Part shown: one piece after another, positions 1 to 8,096 of the stretch
Position numbering within the stretch: the first letter of the stretch is position 1
How the letters are laid out: the number at the start of each line of letters is the position of its first letter
Source of the DNA: Ruminococcaceae bacterium UBA3710
Lineage (GTDB): Bacteria; Bacillota; Clostridia; Oscillospirales; Acutalibacteraceae
Reading direction: 5' to 3'
Length of the DNA stretch: 24,887 bases
Assembly (NCBI GenBank): GCA_002371985.1
Contig: DFHZ01000102.1
Location: forward strand, 1-24,887
Notes under the pieces: model-generated
What the model saw: the letters and a program-made list of their open reading frames with translations, nothing else
Databases searched by the model: none
What the model was told of the DNA's origin: nothing
Made by a program: the position numbers and the translations under genes

Positions 1-134
1 AGAATATGTAGTTCTACGCAATGCGATATTGGTTCGCATCATTTTGACGATAATTTGCTGAATATCCGCATGCGACCGTGTTCTGTACTTTGCTTTACAT
101 AGGGTGAAAATCATTAACATTAAGGAGAAAAATT

Positions 135-1196
135 ATGAAGATCAAACTTGCCATATTGGAAAGGGATCAAAATTATCTAAACAGAATTGTTTCGGTGTTC
201 AATACAAAGTATGCCGATAAATTTGAGATTTATTCTTTTACAAATCAGGAAGTTGCAATGTCAACTTTGGATAATGCAAAAATTGATGTTTTGGTTGCAA
301 GCGATACTTTTGAAATTGATGTGGCATCACTGCCGAAGCGTTGTGGATTTGCATATTTTGTTGATTCTATGGATGTTGAAACAGTAAATGATCAACGTGC
401 GATTGCTAAGTTTCAAAAAGTTGATTTGATTTACAAACAGATTTTAAGTGTTTTTTCTGAAAACGCTGTAAATGTCTCCGGGCTTAAATTAGGTGATGAT
501 GCTGCAAAAATCATCGCTTTTCAATCAGTCAGCGGTGGTTGCGGCGGTTCAACGATGGCTGCGGCCTGTGCACTTCACTATGCGGCACAAGGGAATAAGG
601 TCCTTTATTTGAATCTTGAAAAGTTCGGTTCATCTGATTCGTTTTTTTCGGCAGAAGGACAGTTTGATATGAGCGATATTATTTTTGCACTGAAAAGTAA
701 GAAGACAAATCTTGCCCTCAAACTTGAAAGCTGTGTAAAGCACGATTCAAGGGGAGTTTGTTTTTATTCTCAAAGCAAAATAGCTTTGGATATGCTTGAG
801 CTATCAACTGATGATATTTTGAAATTGATAAACGAAGTAAAACTAATGGGCTCATATAATGTAATTGTTTTAGATTTGGATTTTTCAATCGACATGGAAT
901 ATCTTAAAATACTCAGGCTGACACACTCGGTCGTATGGGTTGGGGACGGATCTGAGATTTCAAACAATAAACTTTTCCGTGCGTTCAACGCACTTTCAAC
1001 CATTGAACAAAATGCCGATGCATCTTTAGTTAATAGACTGCAACTCATTTACAATAAGTTCAGTAGCAAAACCAGTAAAACTATTGATGAAATCGGAATT
1101 AAGAGTATTGGCGGAAATCCAAGATTTGAACATGCAACAACTACAATGGTCTTAGACCAAATATATAAAAAGGATATGTTCGATAAAATAGTCTAA
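135..1196 (+). CDS. tadZ: TadZ/CpaE-like pilus localisation ATPase
   Basis: A 353-residue protein with two parts. Residues 1 to about 110 look like an atypical receiver-like domain (MKIKLAILERDQNYLNRI start), and the rest is a MinD/ParA-type domain. The P-loop is deviant: S133-G-G-C-G-G-S-T140, without the two lysines of the canonical KGGxGKT/S motif. This is followed by a typical MinD-like stretch (KVLYLNLEKFGS) and a later VIVLDLDFS strand. TadZ proteins of Tad loci are known to combine a receiver-like domain with a degenerate Walker A and to place the pilus machine at a cell site. The start is set by AAGGAG at 122-127, seven bases before ATG. It sits 18 bases before tadA, the usual order. 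Expected at the inner face of the membrane. Whether it hydrolyses ATP is uncertain given the missing lysines. Confidence 0.9.
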   Translation: MKIKLAILERDQNYLNRIVSVFNTKYADKFEIYSFTNQEVAMSTLDNAKIDVLVASDTFEIDVASLPKRCGFAYFVDSMDVETVNDQRAIAKFQKVDLIYKQILSVFSENAVNVSGLKLGDDAAKIIAFQSVSGGCGGSTMAAACALHYAAQGNKVLYLNLEKFGSSDSFFSAEGQFDMSDIIFALKSKKTNLALKLESCVKHDSRGVCFYSQSKIALDMLELSTDDILKLINEVKLMGSYNVIVLDLDFSIDMEYLKILRLTHSVVWVGDGSEISNNKLFRAFNALSTIEQNADASLVNRLQLIYNKFSSKTSKTIDEIGIKSIGGNPRFEHATTTMVLDQIYKKDMFDKIV

Positions 1197-1214
1197 TTAT
1201 TAAGGATTGGTAAT

Positions 1215-2453
1215 ATGGATTTTGAACAGGAACAACAATTTGTCGCTGAAATCAAAAAGTATGTGACAGAAAACTTACCTCTTAGCAGAATTGAGGATCA
1301 GGAATTAGAAGAAAAAATAGAAGATATAGTTGCCCAACGAATAGGCGACAGATATTGTTCTATTGATCAGAGAGTTTCAATAGTTCAGCAAGTATATAGT
1401 TCTATACGTGGATTTGGATTGTTAGATTCAATAATAAGTGACGATACAATCACCGAGGTTATGATCAATGGACCTGAAAATATTTTTATTGAACAAAAAG
1501 GTCGATTATTCAAACTTGACAAGCAATTTGAAAGTCAAAGAAGATTAGAAGATGTAATTCAAAGAATTGTTGGATTAGCGGGAAGGGAAGTAAATCAGGC
1601 AAATCCGATTTGTGATACAAGACTGCCGGACGGTTCCCGTGTTAACGTAGTTCTCCCGCCGATTGCTTTGTGCGGACCGACTGTTACCATACGTAAGTTT
1701 TCAAAAACGCCAATGACGATTGAAAAACTTATCCAATACGGTTCGATTACACAAGAAATTGCCAACAAATTAGAGCTTTTAGTTAAAGCTAAATATAATA
1801 TTTTTATCAGCGGCGGTACTGGCTCCGGTAAAACTACATTTCTTAACGCCCTTTCAAATTACATACCCAAAGATGAGCGTGTTATTACAATTGAAGATTC
1901 AGCCGAATTGCAGATTGAAGGCGTGGATAACTTGGTAAGTCTGGAAACAAGAAATGCAAATGCATCCGGTGCAGGTCAAATAACCATTCGTGATTTAATA
2001 AAATCTTCGCTCCGTATGAGACCGGAACGCATAATCGTTGGTGAGTGTCGTGGCGGCGAAGCGCTTGATATGCTTCAGGCGATGAATACCGGTCATGACG
2101 GTTCACTCTCAACAGGTCACGCCAATTCAACGGAAGATATGCTCAGCCGACTTGAAACGATGGTTCTGCAAGGCGCAGCCGGTCTACCGCTCGAGGCAAT
2201 AAGACAACAAATTGCATCGGCAGTTGATATTATTATCCATTTATCAAGGCTTCGTGATAAATCGAGAAAAACTATGGAAATCACTGAAGTTGTTGGATAC
2301 GAAAATGGAAAAGTCAAGTTAAATCCGCTTTATGTTTTTGAAGAGGATGAAAACAGCACTTTGGAAAAAGTGTCAGGAAGTCTTAACAGAACAAAAAACA
2401 AGATGATTAACGATTATAAATTAAGACTTTCAGGCATAAAAACTGAGATTTGA
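1215..2453 (+). CDS. tadA: TadA/CpaF pilus assembly motor ATPase
   Basis: A 412-residue secretion ATPase of the type II/IV superfamily that powers Flp pilus assembly at the cytoplasmic face. The N-terminal about 110 residues are a helical domain (acidic, with QRVSIVQQVYSSIRGFG). Next come the PAS-like N-terminal domain region (TEVMINGPENIFIEQKGRL) and the catalytic core. Walker A is GGTGSGKT at 200-207 with K206. The Asp box lies around VITIEDSAELQI, Walker B around RIIVGECRGGEA with E277, and the His box around GHDGSLSTGHAN. All motifs look intact, so the motor should be active. Length matches CpaF/TadA. The ATG at 1215 is preceded by AAGGA at 1202-1206. It is part of the tadZABC block and its stop lies inside the ribosome binding site of tadB. 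No internal truncation seen. Confidence 0.96.
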   Translation: MDFEQEQQFVAEIKKYVTENLPLSRIEDQELEEKIEDIVAQRIGDRYCSIDQRVSIVQQVYSSIRGFGLLDSIISDDTITEVMINGPENIFIEQKGRLFKLDKQFESQRRLEDVIQRIVGLAGREVNQANPICDTRLPDGSRVNVVLPPIALCGPTVTIRKFSKTPMTIEKLIQYGSITQEIANKLELLVKAKYNIFISGGTGSGKTTFLNALSNYIPKDERVITIEDSAELQIEGVDNLVSLETRNANASGAGQITIRDLIKSSLRMRPERIIVGECRGGEALDMLQAMNTGHDGSLSTGHANSTEDMLSRLETMVLQGAAGLPLEAIRQQIASAVDIIIHLSRLRDKSRKTMEITEVVGYENGKVKLNPLYVFEEDENSTLEKVSGSLNRTKNKMINDYKLRLSGIKTEI

Positions 2454-2463
2454 GGTGAGAATA

Positions 2464-3324
2464 ATGGGCTTATTTAAAAAAGAAAAAAAAGAATTAGAAC
2501 CTCAGTATTATAGTTCAAGTCTTAATACACTTTTGTTGAACTATAATACCTACATAATGAGTAAAAAGGAGAAATTCCTATATGGTATCGGGTCTTTTTT
2601 TGCAGGAGGGTTGCTGGGACTGATTTTTTACGGAGGTCAGTTTAAAAATAGTGATGGCGAGAGTACATTTGCTACATACATTTGTAATTTAATTATTTTT
2701 TGTCTGGTTGGTATTATTGCTTTAAAGGTGTTTATTCCTCTAAGAAAAAAACAGTTGAAAGAGAAAAGAAAAAAGCAATTAACAATGCAATTTAGGGGTT
2801 TTTTAGATTCGCTTGCAGTTTCTCTTTCAAGCGGAATGAATGTGTCCGATTCTCTCATAAGTGCATCAAATGATTTAAAGAATGAATTTTCAGAAGACTC
2901 TTATATTGTTAATGAAGTTAATGAAATGATTAACGGAATTGAGAATAATATACCGATTGAGGAAACCATAGCTTTTCTAGGTGAAAGAAGCCAGATATCG
3001 GAGATTAAGAATTTTGGAACCGTATTTTCAATAAGCTATAGGGCCGGCGGTAATTTAAAAGATATTGTCAGGCGGACTAATGATATAATCGGCGAAAAAA
3101 TTGAGATCAGCAATGAAATTGATACAACTCTTGCTTCAAACAAGACGCAGTTTAATGCAATGATGGTTATACCGATTGTTATGGTTTTGCTGCTCAAGTT
3201 TATGAGTAGTTCTTTTTCCGAAAGTTTTGCAACGATACCCGGTGTGATAGCTGTTTCAATAGCAAATGTGATTTTTTTCATATCTTATAAAATCGGACAA
3301 AAAATTATGGATATTAAAGGATAG
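2464..3324 (+). CDS. tadB: TadB inner-membrane platform protein
   Basis: A 286-residue membrane protein with a type II secretion F (GspF-like) domain. Membrane segments are seen near residues 35-55 (GIGSFFAGGLLGLIF), 70-90 (ICNLIIFCLVGIIAL), 220-238 (MMVIPIVMVLLLKF) and 255-278 (VIAVSIANVIFFIS). The cytoplasmic helical core lies between, including RGFLDSLAVSLSSGMNVSDS, a pattern typical of TadB. TadB pairs with TadC to form the platform that couples the TadA motor to pilin polymerisation. I choose ATG 2464 rather than GTG 2455: GAGGTG at 2452-2457 lies six bases before this ATG, and the GTG is inside that site. The tadA stop overlaps the binding site, suggesting translational coupling. Confidence 0.93.
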   Translation: MGLFKKEKKELEPQYYSSSLNTLLLNYNTYIMSKKEKFLYGIGSFFAGGLLGLIFYGGQFKNSDGESTFATYICNLIIFCLVGIIALKVFIPLRKKQLKEKRKKQLTMQFRGFLDSLAVSLSSGMNVSDSLISASNDLKNEFSEDSYIVNEVNEMINGIENNIPIEETIAFLGERSQISEIKNFGTVFSISYRAGGNLKDIVRRTNDIIGEKIEISNEIDTTLASNKTQFNAMMVIPIVMVLLLKFMSSSFSESFATIPGVIAVSIANVIFFISYKIGQKIMDIKG

Positions 3325-3328
3325 TATT

Positions 3329-4192
3329 ATGAGGATATTTTTACTGGCTTTAGGAACCTTTTTCGCTTTAGTTTTTATAGTTAAACTAAAAAAGGGTAAG
3401 AAATACGAGCAATATGTGAACGTGTTAGACGAATCGGCGTTCCCGTTGCATGATTTATATGTGGCAGGTTATGCATTATCAGAAAGTAAGATGTTTTCTT
3501 TAAGGGGTAGTTTAGCTAAAAACCTGAAACAAGAAGCAACTATACTTTATGAACAGCAGTATTCGGATTATTATGCAAGCGTTGCCTGGGCTCAAGCATT
3601 AACTTTTTCAATTATTCTTCCTGCATTCACATTCTTACTTGCCGGGATTATGTACAGCATGGCAGGTCTTTTGATACTTTTCGGTATTTTTTTGACAGTT
3701 TTGACTATAGTTTATTCCTTGCAGAACATGAAAAATGAATTAAGCAAAAGGACAGAAGAATGTTCACAAGAGCTTCCGGAAGTTGTTTCCACACTGGCTG
3801 TCCTTGTTAATTCAGGAATGGTTTTAAGGGAAGCATGGAAGCTCATTTCAGAGACGAATACCGGTGCGTTTTATGATTTGATGAAAAAATCTGTTGTTGA
3901 TATGAATAACGGCCTCTCGGATGCGGATGCGATATTCTTGTTTGGAAAACGCTCGAATTCCGTGGAGATTAAGAAGTTTACTACGGCGCTTATTCAAAGC
4001 TTAGAAAAAGGCGGAGCAGAGCTTTCCGTATTTTTGGCAAACCAATCTTCAGAACTTTGGCAAGCCAAAAGACAGAAAATGCTCCAAATGGGCGAGAAAG
4101 CGGCAACAAAGTTGCTTATGCCGATTGTTTTGATATTTGTAGGCATTCTGATTATAGTCCTAACAGCTGCATTTGCCGGGGCACTGTTTTGA
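3329..4192 (+). CDS. tadC: TadC inner-membrane platform protein
   Basis: A 287-residue paralogue of TadB carrying the second type II secretion F domain of Tad systems. An N-terminal hydrophobic segment (residues 1-20), a central hydrophobic pair around residues 88-125 and a C-terminal segment (about 263-286, ending LTAAFAGALF) bracket the cytoplasmic domain. That domain holds ELPEVVSTLAVLVNSGMVLR, the conserved TadC helix pattern, and the basic stretch near WQAKRQKMLQMGEKAATKL that precedes the last membrane helix. Starts four bases after tadB; AAAGG at 3316-3320 supports the ATG. Role: with TadB, the base on which the pilus is built. Confidence 0.93.
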   Translation: MRIFLLALGTFFALVFIVKLKKGKKYEQYVNVLDESAFPLHDLYVAGYALSESKMFSLRGSLAKNLKQEATILYEQQYSDYYASVAWAQALTFSIILPAFTFLLAGIMYSMAGLLILFGIFLTVLTIVYSLQNMKNELSKRTEECSQELPEVVSTLAVLVNSGMVLREAWKLISETNTGAFYDLMKKSVVDMNNGLSDADAIFLFGKRSNSVEIKKFTTALIQSLEKGGAELSVFLANQSSELWQAKRQKMLQMGEKAATKLLMPIVLIFVGILIIVLTAAFAGALF

Positions 4193-4219
4193 TAGAATTA
4201 AACATTGGAGGTGGGAACT

Positions 4220-4435
4220 ATGAAAATACTTAAGAATTATATTGCTAAAAAATTCTTGAGTGCAAAATTGTCTTTTGCAAGTTTTGCCAAATCCGAGAGA
4301 GGCGATACAAATTTTGTTTCAATGCTGCTTATAATTGGTATCGTTGTTGTTTTAGCGATTGCTTTTCTTGCATTGGCAAATGGTGCGATGGATACCATCG
4401 GCCAAAAAGTCACAGATTTTATTAACAGCTTATGA
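4220..4435 (+). CDS. Flp-like pilin subunit (Flp1-like)
   Basis: A 71-residue protein with a basic N-terminal leader (residues 1-28), then one long hydrophobic segment (about V33 to L51, SMLLIIGIVVVLAIAFLAL) and a short polar tail ending FINSL. Size, position between tadC and the prepilin peptidase, and the leader-plus-helix layout fit the major pilin of a Gram-positive Tad pilus. The likely cleavage point is after G28 (SERG then DTNFVS). The +5 residue is V33 rather than the glutamate of canonical class III pilins. GGAGGTGGG at 4208-4216 gives the start at ATG 4220; upstream TTG/GTG codons fall within that site. I am sure of a pilin-like product, less sure that it is the main fibre subunit. 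Confidence 0.82.
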   Translation: MKILKNYIAKKFLSAKLSFASFAKSERGDTNFVSMLLIIGIVVVLAIAFLALANGAMDTIGQKVTDFINSL

Positions 4436-4458
4436 GTCGAGTTTTGGGGAGGATAGGG

Positions 4459-5196
4459 ATGGTTTATTTTGTATCGATATTGTGGGGATTGGTGTCTTTA
4501 ATTCTGGCAAAACTGACATTACATAGCTATGCACCATGTATTTTTATAAGATTAAATTATCCCGGCCTTCACAAAAAAACCGATTTAAAAGAAGACGGAT
4601 TTTTTCAACAGAAGAAAACGGAATATATAAGCCAATCGATATTTATAAAGAATAAATTTTTGTTATCGTCACTTTTGATTACAGCTTTTGTTTTCGGGCT
4701 GCTTTCGGGAATTTGTACTGAGTTATATGGCTATACAGTTTTAGGAACTGTAAAAAGATTTTTGATATTTGAAGTTTTGCTTATTGCGTTAATTACTGAT
4801 GTTGAGTTTTCGATTATACCAAATATGTGTCCATTTTTACTTATGGTGTTTGGTGTTGTTTTTAATATTTTAAATTTTGTTTTAGGTAATCCTGAATCTC
4901 CTAAGATACTTATCAACGGTTTTTGCACAACAATAATTTGTTTTTTGTTTTTAATTATAGTTAACAAGATTTCGCATAGCGGTATAGGTGCCGGTGATAT
5001 AAAACTTTTGAGCTGCCTTGGATTTTTATGCGGCGTTCGGGTTACTCTCTTTACTTTATTTTTTTCATTTTTGTTTTGTGCCGTATTTTCGATTGTACTT
5101 TTAATTGCAAAAAAGAAAAAGATGAAGGATTCTCTTCAATTAGCTCCGTTTATTTTTTTTGGATTTATCGCTACGATATTCTTAGCAATTGTTTAA
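4459..5196 (+). CDS. tadV: A24-family prepilin peptidase (TadV/CpaA type)
   Basis: A polytopic membrane aspartyl protease of about 245 residues that would cleave the leaders of the Flp-like pilin and the TadE-like pseudopilins. The two catalytic aspartates of the A24 family are visible: D114 in TDVEFSIIPN and D180 in GIGAGDIKL (the GxGD motif). Six or so hydrophobic segments surround them. There is no N-terminal cysteine-rich methyltransferase domain, as expected for the short TadV type. Two starts are possible: ATG 4432, overlapping the pilin stop as ATGA without a clear binding site, or ATG 4459 with GGGGAGGA at 4446-4453. I prefer 4459; the longer form would add nine residues. Confidence 0.92.
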   Translation: MVYFVSILWGLVSLILAKLTLHSYAPCIFIRLNYPGLHKKTDLKEDGFFQQKKTEYISQSIFIKNKFLLSSLLITAFVFGLLSGICTELYGYTVLGTVKRFLIFEVLLIALITDVEFSIIPNMCPFLLMVFGVVFNILNFVLGNPESPKILINGFCTTIICFLFLIIVNKISHSGIGAGDIKLLSCLGFLCGVRVTLFTLFFSFLFCAVFSIVLLIAKKKKMKDSLQLAPFIFFGFIATIFLAIV

Positions 5197-5197
5197 T

Positions 5198-5205
5198 GAA
5201 AGGTG
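5198..5205 (+). promoter_or_regulatory. Ribosome binding site deciding a TTG start
   Basis: GAAAGGTG lies nine bases before TTG 5215. In-frame GTG 5203 lies inside it and TTG 5206 is too close. No ATG is available in this frame before the hydrophobic leader, so a TTG start is the best reading of the WG-repeat gene. Confidence 0.6.
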
Positions 5206-5214
5206 TTGCTATTT

Positions 5215-6531
5215 TTGAAATTATCTAAATCACTATTGACGGTTATTCTTATTGTTTTAATAGGCATCGGTTGGGCTTCTGCAGGTTTTGATGTTGTTTT
5301 AAAAAACACAAATAAAGAATATGATCAACATTTAGAATACGCCAAAAAGTATTATGATCGCGGATTGTATCAAATGGCGATAAAAGAATACAAAGAAGCC
5401 GGTATTATAAAAGAAAGCAAAAGCACAAATGAAAAAATACTCAACGCCTATGAAAAAAGATTTAAGGAAACCGATTCTATTTTAACCGAGTATATTTCTT
5501 TTTTAACCGATTCTATTCAAAAATATAAATCTGAAGCTAAATACTACATAAAATTATCAGATTTATATGTTTATTCTAATAATTATGAAAGCGCTTACAA
5601 AGCTCTGAAGAAGGGAACATCAAATTGTAAAAAGAATAAGGAGTTATCTAATAAATTAGAAAAACTGCTCTATTCGTTTCAATTAGATTGGATCGGGTAT
5701 TCTGATATATATCCGGAGAGTAATGGCTACTATGTGGTGAAAAATAATGAGTCATGGGGAATAATTGATGATTCCGGAAAATCAATTATTGACACAGAAT
5801 ATAGTTTTATTACTTCCGTAGGTGATATGAAAATATTTCTGTCCTCGAAAGAAAATTCGGAGATTTTGGATACTACTGGTTTAGTACAGGGTAAAATAGA
5901 CGGTATTCCGGAAAGTGCGGGTATTTTTGCTAATGATTTAATGCCAATACAGTTAGATGGCGTTTATAGCTACTACGATATTTTAGGTGACAAAAAATTT
6001 GGAAATTATAAAACGGCAAGTAATTATCATGAGGGTCGGGCGATTGCACAAAAACAAGATGACGAATGGGTTGTAGTTGATAAAAAAGGAAAAGAGACAA
6101 AAACTGAATTTAAAGATGTGCTTTTTGATAAAAATGGGAATTATGTATTTAACAATTTGATTTTTGCAAAAGTAGATAAAAAGTATTCTTTGTTTAACAA
6201 GAATTTTAAAAAAATCGGGTCCTTCTCGTGTGATAGTATTGATCCCTACGATTACGATGGATTGATTGCATTTGAAGAGAATAAAATGTGGGGATTCGTT
6301 AATTCAAAAGGTAAGATTATAATCAAACCCCAATACGAGGTTGCTAAAAACTTTTCAAATGGACTTGCTGCTGTTTGCAAAGACGGGAAATGGGGATTTA
6401 TGGATAAAAACCAAAAATTAGTAATAGGCTATCAGTTTTTAGATGCAGATTACTTTAATGCCAAAAAAAATTGTTTTGTTAAAGAAAACGCAAAAAACTG
6501 GAAACTTTTGAAGTTTGTTTTAGATAAATGA
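5215..6531 (+). CDS. Membrane-anchored TPR and WG-repeat protein
   Basis: A 438-residue protein with an N-terminal hydrophobic anchor or uncleaved signal (about residues 4-26, ILIVLIGIGWASAGF), so the bulk is probably outside the membrane. Residues about 35-140 are helical and TPR-like (YAKKYYDRGLYQMAIKEYKE; later YKSEAKYYIKLSDLYVYSNN). The rest is a beta-rich WG-repeat region with motifs SWGIIDDSGK (near 180), MWGFVNSKGKIIIKPQY (near 357) and KWGFMDKNQK (near 392), plus more degenerate copies between. WG repeats are thought to make interaction surfaces; no enzyme site is seen. It sits between the prepilin peptidase and a leucine-rich-repeat lipoprotein inside the Tad operon, suggesting a surface accessory role. 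That role is inference. Confidence 0.85.
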   Translation: MKLSKSLLTVILIVLIGIGWASAGFDVVLKNTNKEYDQHLEYAKKYYDRGLYQMAIKEYKEAGIIKESKSTNEKILNAYEKRFKETDSILTEYISFLTDSIQKYKSEAKYYIKLSDLYVYSNNYESAYKALKKGTSNCKKNKELSNKLEKLLYSFQLDWIGYSDIYPESNGYYVVKNNESWGIIDDSGKSIIDTEYSFITSVGDMKIFLSSKENSEILDTTGLVQGKIDGIPESAGIFANDLMPIQLDGVYSYYDILGDKKFGNYKTASNYHEGRAIAQKQDDEWVVVDKKGKETKTEFKDVLFDKNGNYVFNNLIFAKVDKKYSLFNKNFKKIGSFSCDSIDPYDYDGLIAFEENKMWGFVNSKGKIIIKPQYEVAKNFSNGLAAVCKDGKWGFMDKNQKLVIGYQFLDADYFNAKKNCFVKENAKNWKLLKFVLDK

Positions 6532-6562
6532 TATTAAGTTAATATTTTTGAGGTTGATTATA

Positions 6563-7390
6563 ATGAAACTGTTGAAACTATTTAGAACAGGAACGCTACT
6601 GATAATTATCGTAACTATAACGATGCTGTGTGCATGTGGCAAAAAAACTGCTGATAAAAATACGAAAGATGCATCAGTAGTTTCTTCTGAAAATTTATTT
6701 AATTGGAGCGGCAATATAATTTCGAGTATTAACGAAAATGTAGAAATGGAAGAACTGATTATTCCTGCAAAATGTGAAGGATTTTCGGGGGAAGTTTTTA
6801 AAAATGTGAAAGTTAAAACAGTAAGATTTGAAGACGACGATGATATCCAATTGAATTCTGCCTTTTTAAGCGCAGAGTCAATAGAAGAAATCTATTTGCC
6901 AAAGAACCTAAAAGTCATCGATTATATGAGCTTTCAGATGTGTACAAATCTTTCAAGTATTATTATTCCTGAAAGTGTTGAACAAATCAGGCATGGCGCA
7001 TTTCGAAGTTGTAAATCATTAAAAGAAATAGTTTTCAAAGGCTCAAAAATTAAGACGATAGAAAAAGAAGCGTTTGCTTACTGTGAAAGTTTGGAAACAA
7101 TCCAATTGCCGGACAGCATTGAAACAATTGAACGTGATGCGTTCTACAAATGCTCAAAACTGAAGAATGTTAAAATTCCAAAGGCGCTTTCGACCATAGC
7201 AAGCAATGCATTCGCAGCTACTGCTATAACCGAAATACATATTCCCGCAGAAGTTGAGCTTAAAAGATTAGATGCCAGTGCGTTTGGAACTAACACATTT
7301 GAAATGACAGTTTATGTTAAATCCGGTTCTTATTGCGATTTGAATAGAGATAACTGGGCTTTGGATTTCAAAGAGATTATAACAGAATAA
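6563..7390 (+). CDS. BspA-type leucine-rich-repeat lipoprotein
   Basis: A 275-residue predicted lipoprotein. The N-terminus is a basic then hydrophobic signal ending in the lipobox-like LCAC followed by GKK, so the mature protein would start at the second cysteine and be tethered to the outer face of the membrane. Residues about 95-250 carry LRR_5/BspA-like repeats with the typical spacing: IPESVEQIRHGAFRSCKSL, IKTIEKEAFAYCESL, LPDSIETIERDAFYKCSKL and IPKALSTIASNAFA. This class is common on surfaces of gut bacteria and trichomonads and is linked to adhesion. The start ATG 6563 follows GAGGTTG at 6550-6556; an upstream in-frame TTG overlaps that site. Its place in the pilus operon suggests an adhesive or assembly accessory, which is inference. 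Confidence 0.87.
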   Translation: MKLLKLFRTGTLLIIIVTITMLCACGKKTADKNTKDASVVSSENLFNWSGNIISSINENVEMEELIIPAKCEGFSGEVFKNVKVKTVRFEDDDDIQLNSAFLSAESIEEIYLPKNLKVIDYMSFQMCTNLSSIIIPESVEQIRHGAFRSCKSLKEIVFKGSKIKTIEKEAFAYCESLETIQLPDSIETIERDAFYKCSKLKNVKIPKALSTIASNAFAATAITEIHIPAEVELKRLDASAFGTNTFEMTVYVKSGSYCDLNRDNWALDFKEIITE

Positions 7391-7412
7391 TACAAATGGA
7401 GATTCATAACAT

Positions 7413-8069
7413 ATGATTAAAATTTGTTCAAATGCAGATTCTCAAAAAGGTTCTATTATGCTTGAAGGCGTATTTGGAGTTTTAGCGTCTATGTTTGTGT
7501 TGTTTTTTCTGTTATCATTCGGGTTATATTTGTATCAACAGACATTAGTCGGTATTGTTACCAATGAGGTTGCAGAAGAAATTGCAACCACATACAAATA
7601 CTTGGATGTGAGTGAAAATTCTACTATAGCATTAGAAAATGTAACGAGCATAGGACGATATAGATACCTGCTTTGCTCAGGTAGATTTGATCAAGGAAAC
7701 AAGCAAAAAGGTGAGAGTATAGCAACTGCGCATCTCTCTAAGACCTCGCTTGCTTTATCGGAAGACAGCTTAAATGTTTCTATTAAAAAAGTCAGTGACG
7801 ATGTAGGTCGCGTACATTTTGAGGTAACACTTTCTGATTCGTATGATTTTATGTTAGGTGGATTACTCGATATAGTGGGAATAGATACTACAGATAATAT
7901 TAGCAGAACTGCTATTGTCGAATCTGTTGACATTCTTAATTATGTTAATTCTGTAAAAACAGTTAATTACTTTATGGGAAAAGCTGATGAAATCCCGATT
8001 TTAAATACAATCAGTTCGGTTATCGGTACGATACGATCTGTTGCTCGCCTATTTGGTATTATCGAGTAA
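7413..8069 (+). CDS. TadE-like minor pilin/pseudopilin
   Basis: A 218-residue single-pass protein with a short basic leader, then KGSIMLEG and a hydrophobic helix (about 20-42, FGVLASMFVLFFLLSFGLYLY). The motif G13|SIMLE with E18 at +5 is a canonical class III prepilin cleavage site, so it should be a substrate of the peptidase at 4459-5196. The remainder is a moderately hydrophilic ectodomain without recognisable catalytic motifs, ending in a hydrophobic stretch near SSVIGTIRSVARLFGII. TadE/TadF proteins are minor components needed for Flp pilus production. ATG 7413 has only a modest GGAG 11 bases upstream. Confidence 0.75.
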   Translation: MIKICSNADSQKGSIMLEGVFGVLASMFVLFFLLSFGLYLYQQTLVGIVTNEVAEEIATTYKYLDVSENSTIALENVTSIGRYRYLLCSGRFDQGNKQKGESIATAHLSKTSLALSEDSLNVSIKKVSDDVGRVHFEVTLSDSYDFMLGGLLDIVGIDTTDNISRTAIVESVDILNYVNSVKTVNYFMGKADEIPILNTISSVIGTIRSVARLFGIIE

Positions 8070-8096
8070 ATATATTATTGTGATGAAGTGATATTG

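Noticed and set aside
1-102. Open frame 1 ending in TAG at 100-102, possibly the 3' end of an upstream gene such as a CpaB/SAF protein.
   Set aside because: Only about 33 codons, with His/Cys-rich residues matching no family I recognise; an open stretch this long can occur by chance.
4432-4458. ATG 4432 as the prepilin peptidase start, overlapping the pilin stop as ATGA.
   Set aside because: No ribosome site upstream of it, while GGGGAGGA sits ideally before ATG 4459; kept as an alternative only.
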